Source: Parafannyhessea umbonata (GTDB lineage Bacteria > Actinomycetota > Coriobacteriia > Coriobacteriales > Atopobiaceae). From it: a DNA stretch of 64,000 nt. This document shows positions 42,881 through 51,465 of the stretch, piece after piece (the stretch's first letter is position 1; the number at the start of each line of letters is the position of its first letter). The notes beneath the pieces are model-generated. The model worked only from the letters and a program-made list of their open reading frames with translations. It had not been told where the DNA came from and searched no databases. Where the stretch lies: positions 62,001 through 126,000 of the forward strand of contig NZ_JABAGR010000006.1 of the NCBI RefSeq assembly GCF_012844235.1. The letters run 5' to 3'. A program made the position numbers and the translations under genes.

Positions 42881-43924
42881 ATGGGCGGCCTGACGCGGCA
42901 GATGCGCGTGTTCGAGGCATACGACGGCACGTCGACGGTGCCAGTGGACCTTGCGGGTTTCTGGCGCTGCCGCCTTGGTACGGCCGCGCCGCTTGCACCT
43001 GACGCCGTGCGCCGCGAGCCCGCCGGCTTCGACACGCCCGTCGCCACGTACGAGCGGCTGACGTTTGCGGCGGCGGACGGCGCGGAGCTGCACGCGCGCT
43101 ACGTGTGCCCCCGCGGCGCGGGCGGCGCGGACCGCGGCGGCGTCGGCGCGCCGCGCGTGCCCACGGTGGTGATGACGCACGACGTGACGTGCGGTCCGCG
43201 CGGCTGGCACCACCTGACCCGCTTCGCGGCCATAGGGCACGCCGTGGTCGAGCTGGAGCGCAGGCCGTGGTCGGGAAACGTGTGCGCCGGGTGGGAGCAG
43301 GGCCCTGCAGCCCTGCAGATGACGCGCCTGATAGAGGACATGGCGCGCACGGCCCAGGCCGCGGCGTCGCTTCCGCGCACGGACGTGGCGCGCCTGTCCG
43401 CGTGGGGCGAGGGCCTTGCCGGCGCGCTCGCCATCGACGCGGCCGCCGCCCTGGACGCGTGCGATGGCACGGTTCGCCTGCGCCGCGTGGCCGCGCTCAA
43501 CCCCATGCCGGCGGACGTGCGCGCCACGTGGGAGGCCGGCGGCTCCAGGCTCGTGTACGCAGCCGTCAGGAACCACTTCCGCGTGGAGGACCCCACCGCG
43601 GCGCGGGAGGCCGCGTTCTTCTCGGCGCTTGACTACGTGGACGCGGCGAACATGGCGACGCTGCTTCGCGGCTCGCTGCTGCTGGGCACGTCGCTGATGG
43701 ACGACGCGGCGCTCCCGCAGAGCCAGTACGCGGTCTTCAACCGCGCGCCGGGCGAGAAGCGCCACATCACGTACCCCAAGTGGGGCCATGAGCGCGTGAA
43801 CGACTTCGAGGACGCCCTCATGGCGTACCTGGTGGCGCCGTGGGGCGCGTCGCGGGCGGGGGCCTGCGACGGCGGGGCCCGCGGCGGCGGGACTTGCGGC
43901 GGCACCGCGGGAGGAATAGGTTAG
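42881..43924 (+). CDS. CE7-like esterase paralog lacking the catalytic serine
   Basis: A 347-residue paralog of the preceding esterase, starting one base after its stop. The fold markers align (FWRCRLG, TGVxAPR-like region, TYPKWGHE at the end, LMDDAALPQ acid region), but the nucleophile elbow reads WGEGLAG where an active serine is expected (G-x-S-x-G). It is therefore probably not a classical serine esterase. It may be a regulatory or binding partner of the first, or use another mechanism. The last 25 residues are Gly/Ala-rich. ATG 42881 with GGCAGGGGG upstream. Confidence 0.7.
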   Translation: MGGLTRQMRVFEAYDGTSTVPVDLAGFWRCRLGTAAPLAPDAVRREPAGFDTPVATYERLTFAAADGAELHARYVCPRGAGGADRGGVGAPRVPTVVMTHDVTCGPRGWHHLTRFAAIGHAVVELERRPWSGNVCAGWEQGPAALQMTRLIEDMARTAQAAASLPRTDVARLSAWGEGLAGALAIDAAAALDACDGTVRLRRVAALNPMPADVRATWEAGGSRLVYAAVRNHFRVEDPTAAREAAFFSALDYVDAANMATLLRGSLLLGTSLMDDAALPQSQYAVFNRAPGEKRHITYPKWGHERVNDFEDALMAYLVAPWGASRAGACDGGARGGGTCGGTAGGIG

Positions 43925-44002
43925 ATGTCCGCCGGGCCGAGCGGCCCGCGGATTGGAACAATTGCAGCTATGTGGCCGCGTGGCCACGGATGAGGAGGAG
44001 AC

Positions 44003-44929
44003 ATGGCAGACTTCAAGATCAGGGGCGTCGTTCCGCCCGTCACCGTCCCGGACACGGACGACCACCAGCTGGACGTGCCCTCGTTCGAGCGCGTCATCAA
44101 CAGGATGATCGACGCGGGCGTGGACGGCCTGTTCTTCCTGGGGTCCACGGGCGAGGTCGTGTTCTCGACGGACGAGCGCCGCGACCAGATCGTGCGCGAG
44201 GCCGTGAGGATTGTGGACCATCGCGTGCCCGTGCTCGTGGGCATCATCGACACCGAGACGGAGCGCATGCTGGAGCACGGCCGCCGCGCGCTCGCGCTGG
44301 GCGCGGACGCCCTTGTCGCGACGTGCCCGTTCTACGCGCTGCAGGGCATGGCCGAGGTGGAGGAGCACTTCCGCATCCTGCACAAGGAGCTGGACGCGCC
44401 GATCTTTGCGTACGACATCCCCGTGTGCGTGCACACGAAGCTGCCGTGGAAGCTCCTGGCGAAGCTGGGCGCGGAGGGCGTGCTTGCCGGCGTGAAGGAC
44501 TCCTCCGGCGACGACGTGTCGTTCCGCTACCTGGTGCAGGCAAACGAGAAGAACGGACACCCGCTCACGCTTCTGACCGGCCACGAGATCGTGGTGGACG
44601 GCGCGTACCTGGGCGGCGCGGACGGGTCTGTCCCGGGGCTCGCGAACGTGATCCCCGTGCCGTACGTGGAGCAGTGGAAGGCGGCGCAGGCCGGCGACTG
44701 GGCCCGCGTGAAGGAGCTGCAGGACCAGATCAACGAGGTGTCGCACATATTTGACGTGACGTCCGGCGTGCAGGGCTACGCAGGCGGCGTCGGAGCGTTC
44801 AAGTGCGCGCTGAACCTCATGGGCGTGTTCGACTCCAGCCAGATGCCGAGGCCCGTGAAGCCGCTCGAGGGCGCCAACCGCGAGGCCATCCGCAAGGTGC
44901 TGGTGGACACGGGCGTGCTGAAGGCGTAG
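44003..44929 (+). CDS. nanA: N-acetylneuraminate lyase-like aldolase (DHDPS superfamily)
   Basis: A 308-residue class I aldolase. The Schiff-base lysine is K165 (GVKDSSGDD), the catalytic tyrosine Y137 (FAYDIPV) and the carboxylate-binding loop GSTGE (47-51). In this operon the expected reaction is cleavage of N-acetylneuraminate to N-acetylmannosamine and pyruvate. By sequence alone other DHDPS-family lyases are possible, and only the neighbours NanK and NanE give the assignment. The gene symbol is used on that basis. ATG with GAGGAGGAG upstream. A true dapA copy lies at 56932. Confidence 0.75.
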   Translation: MADFKIRGVVPPVTVPDTDDHQLDVPSFERVINRMIDAGVDGLFFLGSTGEVVFSTDERRDQIVREAVRIVDHRVPVLVGIIDTETERMLEHGRRALALGADALVATCPFYALQGMAEVEEHFRILHKELDAPIFAYDIPVCVHTKLPWKLLAKLGAEGVLAGVKDSSGDDVSFRYLVQANEKNGHPLTLLTGHEIVVDGAYLGGADGSVPGLANVIPVPYVEQWKAAQAGDWARVKELQDQINEVSHIFDVTSGVQGYAGGVGAFKCALNLMGVFDSSQMPRPVKPLEGANREAIRKVLVDTGVLKA

Positions 44930-45029
44930 GGCGCGGCTCGCACGGTGCGGCCGCGGGCGCATGCCGGCCGGTGGCCGGCGCGCCGCGGCGGCGCGGACGT
45001 ACGGGGCATGCGATAGGTTGGGAGATGCG

Positions 45030-45998
45030 ATGGATGAGGTCAAGAGGGTAGTTGCCGTGGACGTGGGCGGCACGAAGGTCGCGGCGGCGCTCGTGACGCT
45101 GACGGACGCGGGCGAGCCCGCGATCGAGCACTTTGGCAAGGCGCCCACGGAGGCGAAGCTCGGCGGGGCCCACGTGCTGGAGGTCATCGTGGGCCAGGTG
45201 GAGCGCGTGCTTGGCGAGGCCGGCGCGGATGGCGTGTGCGGCATAGGCGTATCTACCGGCGGCGTGGTGGACCCGCTCACGGGGGACATCACGTACGCGA
45301 ACGACATGATGCCCGGCTGGGGCGGCACGCACCTGGGCGCAGAGCTGGAGGCGCGCTTTGGCCTGAAGGCGCGCGTGATGAACGACGTGCACGCCCACGC
45401 GCTGGGCGAGGCCCGCTGGGGTGCCGGCAGGGGGGCGGAGTCGGTGTTCGTGTGCGCGGTGGGCACGGGCATCGGCGGCGCGTTCGTGGAGCGCGGCCAC
45501 CTGCTTCTGGGCGCGCACGGAGCCGCCACCAACATTGGCCACGTGACGTGCGCGGACGCGCGCGGGATCCCGTGCCAGTGCGGCGCGGTGGGCCACGTGG
45601 AGACCATCGCGGCGGGCCCCGGCATCCTGGAGCGCTACCTGGAGCTGGGCGGTGCCAAGACGGACGAGAAGGGCGCTCCCGTGGACGGCGCGTACGTCAG
45701 CCGCGCGGCGGAGGCCGGCGACGCGGCGGCCGTCGCGGCCGAGGAGCGCTCTGGGCGCGCGCTGGGCGAGGTGCTTGGCAACATGGTGAACCTGTTCGAC
45801 CCGGAATGCGTGGTGCTTTCCGGCTCCGTGGCGAAGTGCGGTCCGGTGTGGCACCGGGCGCTCAGGGCCGGCTGGGACGGCGCCGTCATGCCGCCGCAGG
45901 CGCACACGCCCGTGCGCGACGGTCAGCTGGGCGACAACGCGCCGCTCGTGGGCGCGGCCGAGAACCTTGCCCGCTCCGCGTACGTCGGCCTCGAATAG
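45030..45998 (+). CDS. nanK: ROK family sugar kinase, N-acetylmannosamine kinase candidate
   Basis: A 322-residue ROK kinase. The phosphate loop is DVGGTK (11-16), with a MNDVHAHALGEARWG active-site segment and the GTGIGGA loop. The ROK zinc site (C-x-C-G-x2-G-C) reads CQCGAVGHVE: the last cysteine is histidine, a variation also known to occur in the family. Expected to make N-acetylmannosamine-6-phosphate. ATG 45030 with GGGAG five to six bases upstream. Confidence 0.82.
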   Translation: MDEVKRVVAVDVGGTKVAAALVTLTDAGEPAIEHFGKAPTEAKLGGAHVLEVIVGQVERVLGEAGADGVCGIGVSTGGVVDPLTGDITYANDMMPGWGGTHLGAELEARFGLKARVMNDVHAHALGEARWGAGRGAESVFVCAVGTGIGGAFVERGHLLLGAHGAATNIGHVTCADARGIPCQCGAVGHVETIAAGPGILERYLELGGAKTDEKGAPVDGAYVSRAAEAGDAAAVAAEERSGRALGEVLGNMVNLFDPECVVLSGSVAKCGPVWHRALRAGWDGAVMPPQAHTPVRDGQLGDNAPLVGAAENLARSAYVGLE

Positions 45999-46047
45999 CA
46001 CGATCTTCAGCCGCGGCCGCACGGCCGCCTATGGGAAAGGTGAAGCA

Positions 46048-46737
46048 ATGGAAGTAGCTCCTCTCGTCCAGTCACTCAAGGGCAGGCTCGTCGTGAGCGT
46101 GCAGGCGTATCCCGGCGAGCCGCTGCGCCACCCGGAGACCATGGCACAGATGGCCCAGGCGTGCGAGGAGGGCGGCGCCGCGGCCATACGCTGCCAGGGC
46201 CTGGCGGACATCGCCGCGATCAAGGGCCGCGTCGAGGTGCCCGTCATCGGCCTGTGGAAGGAGGGGCACGAGGGCGTGTACATCACCCCGACGCTGCGGC
46301 ACGCCGTCGCGTGCGTGAACGCCGGCGCGGACGTGGTCGCCATCGACGCGACGGACCGCCCGCGGCCGGACGGGCGCACGTTTGCCCAGACCGTGCGCGA
46401 CCTGCGCGCGCAGTGCGAGACCCTCGTGATGGCGGACTGCATGACGATCGAGGACATCAGGAACGCCGTCGCGTGCGGCTGCGACCTGGTCTCGACCACG
46501 CTCAGCCACAACAAGCCCGCCATCCAGACCACCATGGACGAGGGCCCGGACCTGGACCTGCTGCGCCAGGCCACCGGCGAGTTCCCGGGGCTGCCCATCA
46601 TCTGCGAGGGGCACGTGCACACGCCGGCGGACGCCGCGGCGGCCATGGGCGCCGGCGCGTGGGCCGTGGTGGTGGGCACGGGCATCACGCACCCCACGAG
46701 CCTGACGAAGTGGTTCTGCGCGGCGGTCGAGGGATAG
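46048..46737 (+). CDS. nanE: N-acetylmannosamine-6-phosphate 2-epimerase
   Basis: A 229-residue TIM-barrel epimerase of normal length. AIDATDRPRPDG, MADCMTIED and CDLVSTTLS are characteristic, as is the N-terminal LVVSVQAYPGEPL. It converts ManNAc-6-P to GlcNAc-6-P, which NagA (not in the window) and NagB process further. ATG 46048 with AAAGGTGAAG upstream. Last gene of the nan block. A hairpin lies about 60 bases downstream. Confidence 0.93.
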   Translation: MEVAPLVQSLKGRLVVSVQAYPGEPLRHPETMAQMAQACEEGGAAAIRCQGLADIAAIKGRVEVPVIGLWKEGHEGVYITPTLRHAVACVNAGADVVAIDATDRPRPDGRTFAQTVRDLRAQCETLVMADCMTIEDIRNAVACGCDLVSTTLSHNKPAIQTTMDEGPDLDLLRQATGEFPGLPIICEGHVHTPADAAAAMGAGAWAVVVGTGITHPTSLTKWFCAAVEG

Positions 46738-46798
46738 CGGCCGGCTCGGCCGTCACGACCGTAACGACCGGCTCGACAGGCGCGGCCGCCTGCCGAGG

Positions 46799-48403
46799 CT
46801 AGCCCCTGCGCACGAGGCGTGCGCAGGGGCTGCCGTTTCGCATGCTCACGACGATGGGCGCCGCGTACTCCCCGCGCTGGCGGGGGTGGTCGGCGCGATA
46901 GTGGGCGCCTCGGCTCTCGCGCCGCTCGAGCATGGCACGGGCGGCGGCGAGGGCCGACGTGACGAGAAGCGCGAGACGCCTTTCTCGCGTGGTGGCGCTC
47001 ATGTCCAGCAGGGTGTCGACGGCACGGGCGAGGCCCTGCTCGTCCCGCCCGACCAGGCAGTGCTGGGACATGGTGCGGCGCAGCAGCGCCACCTCTGCGG
47101 CGACCCGGGCCGCGCCGGCATCGGATGCGCGCCAGGCGCGGTCGCGCGCCCAGCGGGGCAGCGCGGGCGCCGCCAGGGGTGCGGGGGCGTAAGACCCGGC
47201 GGCCTCGCTTCCGGCAATCTTCCCAAAGACAAGCGCGTTTGCGCTGGAAAGGCCGCCTATGCGGTCCGCACCGTGCATACCTCCCGTCAGCTCGCCGCAC
47301 GCAAACAGGCCTAGTGGCGCGCCCAGGCACCGCGCGTGCGCATCGATCGCGACGCCGCCGTTCGAGGCGTGCGCGTAGTGGCAGATCCTAAGGTCGCGCG
47401 CCCAGCCGGGACCAAGCGCCCGCCGGGCCCACCGCACGTACGTCCCCACGAAGTCCGGAAGCGGGCTGGGCAGGTCGTACTCCACGGTGACGCCCTCGGC
47501 GCCCGTGGCGGCGACGGCCAGGTCAACGGCAAGGTCCGGAAGGCGCGCCGTCATGGGGCCGTGGGCCGACCTCATGCGCAGCAGCGCGTCGTCCACCGCA
47601 AGCCGCGTGCCGTCGGGCGCAAGCAGCCGCGCGTAGCGAAACGTGCGCTCGTTGAAGACGATGCCCCGCGCAGGGGCGAGAAGACCGCACATGATCTGCT
47701 GGAACTCCACGTTCACGAGGCGCCCACCGTGCTCGAGCACGATGGCGTGCGCGCACCCGCCGACGTCCGGCCCGGCGAGCGTGCGGTCGAACAGGCCGCC
47801 GAGGCCTCCCGTGGCCAGAACCATGCTGCCGCACGGCACGCACGTCAGGTCGCCCGTCGCGCGGTCCAGAAAGATGCCGCCGCACACCCGGCCCGACGCC
47901 TCGAGCACGTCCAGCAGCTCGAGGCCGGCCGTGTGCGCGACGCCCTTCCCGCGCAGCAGGCGCCCGACGGCGCGCGCGTAGCCCTCGCGACGGATGCCGT
48001 GCCAGTCGCGGGTGGCGTGGTCGAAGCAGGGCACGTAGTCGCGCTCGCCCTCGCTTCCCGCCGCGGGGCGCGCCAGCTCGCAGCCCTGGGCGGCGAGGTC
48101 CTCCACCGCCTGGGGGATGCCGCGCACGAGCGTGCGCACAAGGGCCTCGTCCGCCATGCCCGCCCCCACGCGGCAGACCGTGCGAACCAGGTCCTCGGCA
48201 TCGTCCTCTCCGCACGGTCCCACAAGCCCAAGCCCCCACGTGCCGGGAAAGAAGCTCGAGCCGGAGAACAGGGGGCCCACGGACGCGATGCGCACGCGGG
48301 CCCCCTGGCGCGCCGCCGCAAGCGCCGCCTGCGTGCCGGCGAGCCCGGCGCCCACCACCAGCACGTCGCAGCGCCCGAACGTCCGCATGCCCCTAGGCCC
48401 CAT
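46799..48403 (-). CDS. FAD-dependent oxidoreductase, fumarate reductase/L-aspartate oxidase superfamily
   Basis: A 534-residue flavoprotein with an N-terminal FAD motif (VVGAGLAGTQAAL), a HGADRIGGLSSANAL segment and the C-terminal ESRGAHYRADHP signature of FrdA/SdhA/NadB proteins. No heme or FMN domain and no signal peptide. It could be a soluble aspartate oxidase or fumarate reductase-like enzyme. nadA and nadC are not next to it, so a role in NAD synthesis is not supported. Starts 12 bases after nagB in the same operon, which is an unusual pairing. Confidence 0.75.
   Translation of the reverse strand: MGPRGMRTFGRCDVLVVGAGLAGTQAALAAARQGARVRIASVGPLFSGSSFFPGTWGLGLVGPCGEDDAEDLVRTVCRVGAGMADEALVRTLVRGIPQAVEDLAAQGCELARPAAGSEGERDYVPCFDHATRDWHGIRREGYARAVGRLLRGKGVAHTAGLELLDVLEASGRVCGGIFLDRATGDLTCVPCGSMVLATGGLGGLFDRTLAGPDVGGCAHAIVLEHGGRLVNVEFQQIMCGLLAPARGIVFNERTFRYARLLAPDGTRLAVDDALLRMRSAHGPMTARLPDLAVDLAVAATGAEGVTVEYDLPSPLPDFVGTYVRWARRALGPGWARDLRICHYAHASNGGVAIDAHARCLGAPLGLFACGELTGGMHGADRIGGLSSANALVFGKIAGSEAAGSYAPAPLAAPALPRWARDRAWRASDAGAARVAAEVALLRRTMSQHCLVGRDEQGLARAVDTLLDMSATTRERRLALLVTSALAAARAMLERRESRGAHYRADHPRQRGEYAAPIVVSMRNGSPCARLVRRG
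46801..46831. terminator. Hairpin at the convergent end of nanE and flavoprotein genes
   Basis: AGCCCCTGCGCAC / GTGCGCAGGGGCT is a 13-bp perfect stem with a 5-base loop, overlapping the last codons of the minus-strand flavoprotein. It can serve as terminator for nanE, though only a short T stretch follows. Confidence 0.5.
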
Positions 48404-48415
48404 GCGCTGCGTCCG

Positions 48416-49147
48416 CTACAGCGGGCACTTGCTCAGAGCGGCCTCGTCCGCGATCACGGTGCAGTTGGTGTGCAGCTGCAGGATCGAGGCGGGGCACCGC
48501 GGGTCCACGGGGCCAAAGCACATGGCGCGCACCGCGTCCGCCTTGTCCTCTCCGTTCGCGACGACGAGGATGCTGCGCGCATACATGATGGTTTGGACGC
48601 CCATGGTGTACGCCTGGCGCGGCACCTCGTCCGGGCTGTCAAACAGGCGGCTGTTCGCGTCGATGGTGCTCTGGGTCAGGTTCACCATGTGGGTTCCCTT
48701 GCTGAACACGCTGTCCGGTTCGTTGAACCCGATGTGGCCGTTGCGGCCGATGCCCAGAAGCTGCAGGTCGGGGAAGCCCGCGTCCGCCACGATCCTGTCG
48801 TACTCCGCGCACGCGGCGTCGGCGTCGGGGTTCGCCCCGTCCGGCACGTGCGTGTTCGCCAGGTCGATGTTGATGTGGTCGAAGAAGTTCTTGCGCATGA
48901 AGTAGTGGTAGCTCTGGACGTGGTCGTGCGACAGCCCGCGGTACTCGTCCAGGTTGTACGTGCTCACGTGCGAGAAGTCGCAGTCGCCCTTCGCGCACCA
49001 CTCCGCAAGCTGGCGGTACGTGCCAATGGGCGTGCTGCCGGTTGCGAGCCCCAGCACGGAGTCCGGCTTCAGTATCACCTGCGCAGAGATGATGTTCGCG
49101 GCCTTACGGCTCATGTCCTTGTAGTCCGTCGTCCGAACGATCCTCAA
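48416..49147 (-). CDS. nagB: Glucosamine-6-phosphate deaminase
   Basis: A 243-residue deaminase that turns GlcN-6-P into fructose-6-P and ammonia, the last step of amino-sugar and sialic acid catabolism. LATGSTP (34-40), the NLDEY catalytic aspartate (D67) and GIGRNGHIGFNEP (H138) are all in place. TTG start at 49147, with GGAGG six bases upstream. The in-frame ATG at 49174 gives extra residues unlike the family. First gene of a two-gene operon with the flavoprotein. A TGGTA direct repeat precedes it. Confidence 0.94.
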   Translation of the reverse strand: MRIVRTTDYKDMSRKAANIISAQVILKPDSVLGLATGSTPIGTYRQLAEWCAKGDCDFSHVSTYNLDEYRGLSHDHVQSYHYFMRKNFFDHINIDLANTHVPDGANPDADAACAEYDRIVADAGFPDLQLLGIGRNGHIGFNEPDSVFSKGTHMVNLTQSTIDANSRLFDSPDEVPRQAYTMGVQTIMYARSILVVANGEDKADAVRAMCFGPVDPRCPASILQLHTNCTVIADEAALSKCPL

Positions 49148-49208
49148 CTTAGGCCTCCAAGCTCTTCTCGGCACCTTGCCCTTGGCGGCGCCGTGCCTTA
49201 TGCCCCTG

Positions 49209-49226
49209 TACCAAACGCTAATACCA
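49209..49226. promoter_or_regulatory. Direct TACCA repeats upstream of nagB
   Basis: TACCA occurs at 49209-49213 and 49222-49226. On the minus strand this reads CTGGTATTAGCGTTTGGTA, sharing CTGGTATTA with the operator candidate at 35841. Probably a GntR/HutC half-site array. Confidence 0.4.
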
Positions 49227-49442
49227 GTTGCGCATGACGCGGGCGAGAGGAACGTGGGCCCTCCGCAGCGGCACGCCGCGGGGCGCGCCGGGCCCCGCGG
49301 CCCGCACCATGCGAACAGTTGCCTAACATTGTAGCCACTAACAGCCTTTTTTGTGACGGACGGACCGTTGGGCTCGGCAAGTGGGCCACTTGTCGCACGC
49401 GCGCGGCCCCTGCGGCGCGCCGCGGCCGACCACGTGTAGAAT

Positions 49443-49461
49443 TGGTATGTGGTAGTTACCA
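49443..49461. promoter_or_regulatory. TGGTA-N9-TACCA operator candidate before gntR
   Basis: An inverted repeat TGGTA (49443-49447) and TACCA (49457-49461), about 20 bases before the ribosome site of gntR. The position predicts autoregulation. Confidence 0.55.
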
Positions 49462-49491
49462 GTCTTGCGCGACGCCTAGGAGATGAGCCTG

Positions 49492-50217
49492 GTGGATTTG
49501 ACCCGAAAGCAGCCTCTGTACGACCAGCTGTTCGACATCCTGAGGGATAAGATCCAGAACGACATGGCCCCGGGCGACCTCCTGCCCTCGGAGCGCCAGC
49601 TCTCGCAGCAGTACGGGCTCTCGCGCACGACGGTCCGCCTCGCCCTGGACAGCCTCGAGAAGATGGGCCTCGTCACGCGGCGCCACGGCAAGGGCACGTA
49701 CGTGTCGGACGCGCGCCACTCCGAGACCGACCTCGCGCTGTGCTACAGCTTCACCGAGGAGATGCGCCGCCTTGGCAAGACGCCCAAGACGCAGGTCCTG
49801 AGCTTCTCGCAGGAGGAGGCCAACAAGTCGGTGAGCTCCGCGCTCGGCCTGCACCTGGGCGCGACCGTGTGGCACCTGCACCGCCTGCGCCTTGCCGACG
49901 ACGAGCCCATGCTCGTGGGCCACACCTACCTGCCGCTGGAGATGTTTGGGAGCCTCACGCACGAGAAGGTCAGCAGCCATTCGCTGTACGACCTCCTCGA
50001 AAGCGAGTTTGGCCAGACCATCAAGACGGCGGAGGAGGAGGTGCGCGTGATGACGGCGCGCGCGGCCGACGCCGACCTGCTGCTGATTCCGGAGGGGTCG
50101 CCCGTGCTCGAGATCTCGCGCCTCACGTACAACGCGGCCGGGCGCATCATCGAGTTCACGCGGAGCTCGGCGCGCGTGGACAAGTTCAAGTACCACGTCA
50201 TCCACAGCAGGGACTAG
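49492..50217 (+). CDS. GntR/HutC family transcriptional regulator
   Basis: A 241-residue regulator. The N-terminal winged helix (residues about 5-70: LYDQLFDILRDKI, LPSERQLSQQYGLSRTTVR) is followed by a UTRA ligand domain (LTHEKVSSHSLYDLLE, VLEISRLTY). UTRA regulators such as NagR and NanR-like proteins sense phosphosugars. Placed divergently from nagB, so control of amino-sugar genes is likely. GTG 49492 fits the GGAG nine bases away. The ATG at 49483 directly abuts the GGAG and would be poorly spaced. Confidence 0.88.
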   Translation: MDLTRKQPLYDQLFDILRDKIQNDMAPGDLLPSERQLSQQYGLSRTTVRLALDSLEKMGLVTRRHGKGTYVSDARHSETDLALCYSFTEEMRRLGKTPKTQVLSFSQEEANKSVSSALGLHLGATVWHLHRLRLADDEPMLVGHTYLPLEMFGSLTHEKVSSHSLYDLLESEFGQTIKTAEEEVRVMTARAADADLLLIPEGSPVLEISRLTYNAAGRIIEFTRSSARVDKFKYHVIHSRD

Positions 50218-50247
50218 CGCAAGGCCGGCGCGAGGTTCCCGCGGCAG

Positions 50248-50286
50248 AAAAATGCCGCAGGCGGCCACGGGCAACCGTCTGCGGCG
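50248..50286 (-). terminator. Rho-independent terminator after EIIA gene
   Basis: GCCGCAGACGG / CCGCCTGCGGC hairpin with ATTTTT following on the minus strand. It also lies 30 bases past the gntR stop, so it may serve both. Confidence 0.8.
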
Positions 50287-50319
50287 GACTTTCCGCATGC
50301 AAGCGGAAGGTGGAGAGCG

Positions 50320-50886
50320 CTACTTCGTGGTGACCACCAAAAGCGGGTCCCCAACCTTCACCAGGGGGTGTCCCGCGATCATGGTGCTGCTGTCGCTCAC
50401 GTTGTCGACGCTGCCATAGTCTGAGTAGTTCGTGACCACGACGGTCACCACGTCGTCGTGGCCGGCCTCGCGGATGGCGTCCATGTCGAAGGTCAGAAGC
50501 GGCGTGCCGGCCTTGACCTCCTGGTTCGACTCGACAAGGCGCGCGAAGCCCTCGCCGTTCATCTCCACGGTGTCGATGCCAACGTGGATGAGGATGTCGA
50601 CCCCGCCCGCCATGGTCATGCCGATGGCGTGGTTCGTGACCGTCGTGGCGCCGATGCGTCCGCTCACCGGCGCGTACACCACGCCGACCTGGGGCACGAT
50701 GCCAAGACCCTCGCCAAAGAATCCGCTGGATATCGCCTCGTCGTGAATCTCGTCGAGCGTGACGACGGTGCCCGTGACCGGCGCGTAGATCGTTCCGGGC
50801 GCGGTGGCGAAGCTGGCGGGCGCGGGAGTCTTGGAGTCGCCGTCGGGCTTGAACATGGCATTCTTGATCTTCTCGACCAGTCCCAT
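50320..50886 (-). CDS. crr: PTS glucose-type EIIA component
   Basis: A 188-residue cytoplasmic EIIA(Glc) domain protein that passes phosphate from HPr to a sugar EIICB. YAPVTGTVV (34-42) and the paired active-site histidines H86 (TNHAIGM) and H101 (ILIHVGIDTV) are intact. H101 is the phosphorylated residue. Stand-alone with no EIIB or EIIC next to it. Start ATG 50886 with GAGGAGG upstream. Its place beside gntR and nagB hints at amino-sugar PTS use, but that is inference. Confidence 0.9.
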   Translation of the reverse strand: MGLVEKIKNAMFKPDGDSKTPAPASFATAPGTIYAPVTGTVVTLDEIHDEAISSGFFGEGLGIVPQVGVVYAPVSGRIGATTVTNHAIGMTMAGGVDILIHVGIDTVEMNGEGFARLVESNQEVKAGTPLLTFDMDAIREAGHDDVVTVVVTNYSDYGSVDNVSDSSTMIAGHPLVKVGDPLLVVTTK

Positions 50887-51000
50887 CGAAGTGCCTCCTC
50901 TGTGTGGGCGGACGGTGCGTACGGACAATGTTCCTAACGTGATTCTAATGCCGCTTGCATGGCGCCTGACGTTACGACGCGCAAGGAAGTGGTTCGAAAT

Positions 51001-51465
51001 TGTGAACCTAGGGCAACTGTGCGTTCTGCGGGCGAATGGGAGGATGAGTTCCTCTCTGCGCAGCTTCGCTTTCCCCGGGGCGTCTTTTCCGATGGCACGG
51101 CGCTTTATCTCCACGGACACACCGACTGAACGCCATTCCACTTGACGATGACCTTTTCGCGCTCATATCGTGCCACCGTTGCCCGTGGGGTTGGCATCGA
51201 AGTTAGGACATGTTCGAGCGACGTGCTCGGATTGGGACTAGCCAGACTACGGACCCCCTATGGGAACGAGGTTGAGTGCTATGACCTCGAACGAACCCTT
51301 TGCGACATGCTGAGGGGCCATCGAGTGGTCGACGTCTAGGTGGTAAGCCCAGCCATCAGGTGGTATGTGCGGAGCGGAGAGCGTGATTTGCGCAAGTTGC
51401 TTGAATATGCTCGGTTGCTTGGGGTGGAGGCGAAAATCCGCAACTATTTGGAGGTGCTGCTGTGA
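51001..51465 (+). pseudogene. Decayed AbiEi-like antitoxin
   Basis: A single frame gives EDEFLSAQLRFPRGVFSDG, ALYLHGHTD, then a TGA (51127), GIEVRTCS, RLRTPYGNEVECYDLERTLCD, then a TAG (51337) and finally WYVRSGERDLRKLLEYARLL to a TGA at 51463. This is the middle and C-terminal part of the type IV antitoxin AbiEi. The N-terminal winged-helix region is not recognisable. Two in-frame stops, each explained by one base change, disable it. Confidence 0.75.

Noticed and set aside
43979-43993. 15-base identity GCGTGGCCACGGATG with 27160-27174
   Set aside because: Contains a common palindrome and no further similarity flanks it. Likely coincidence in GC-rich DNA.
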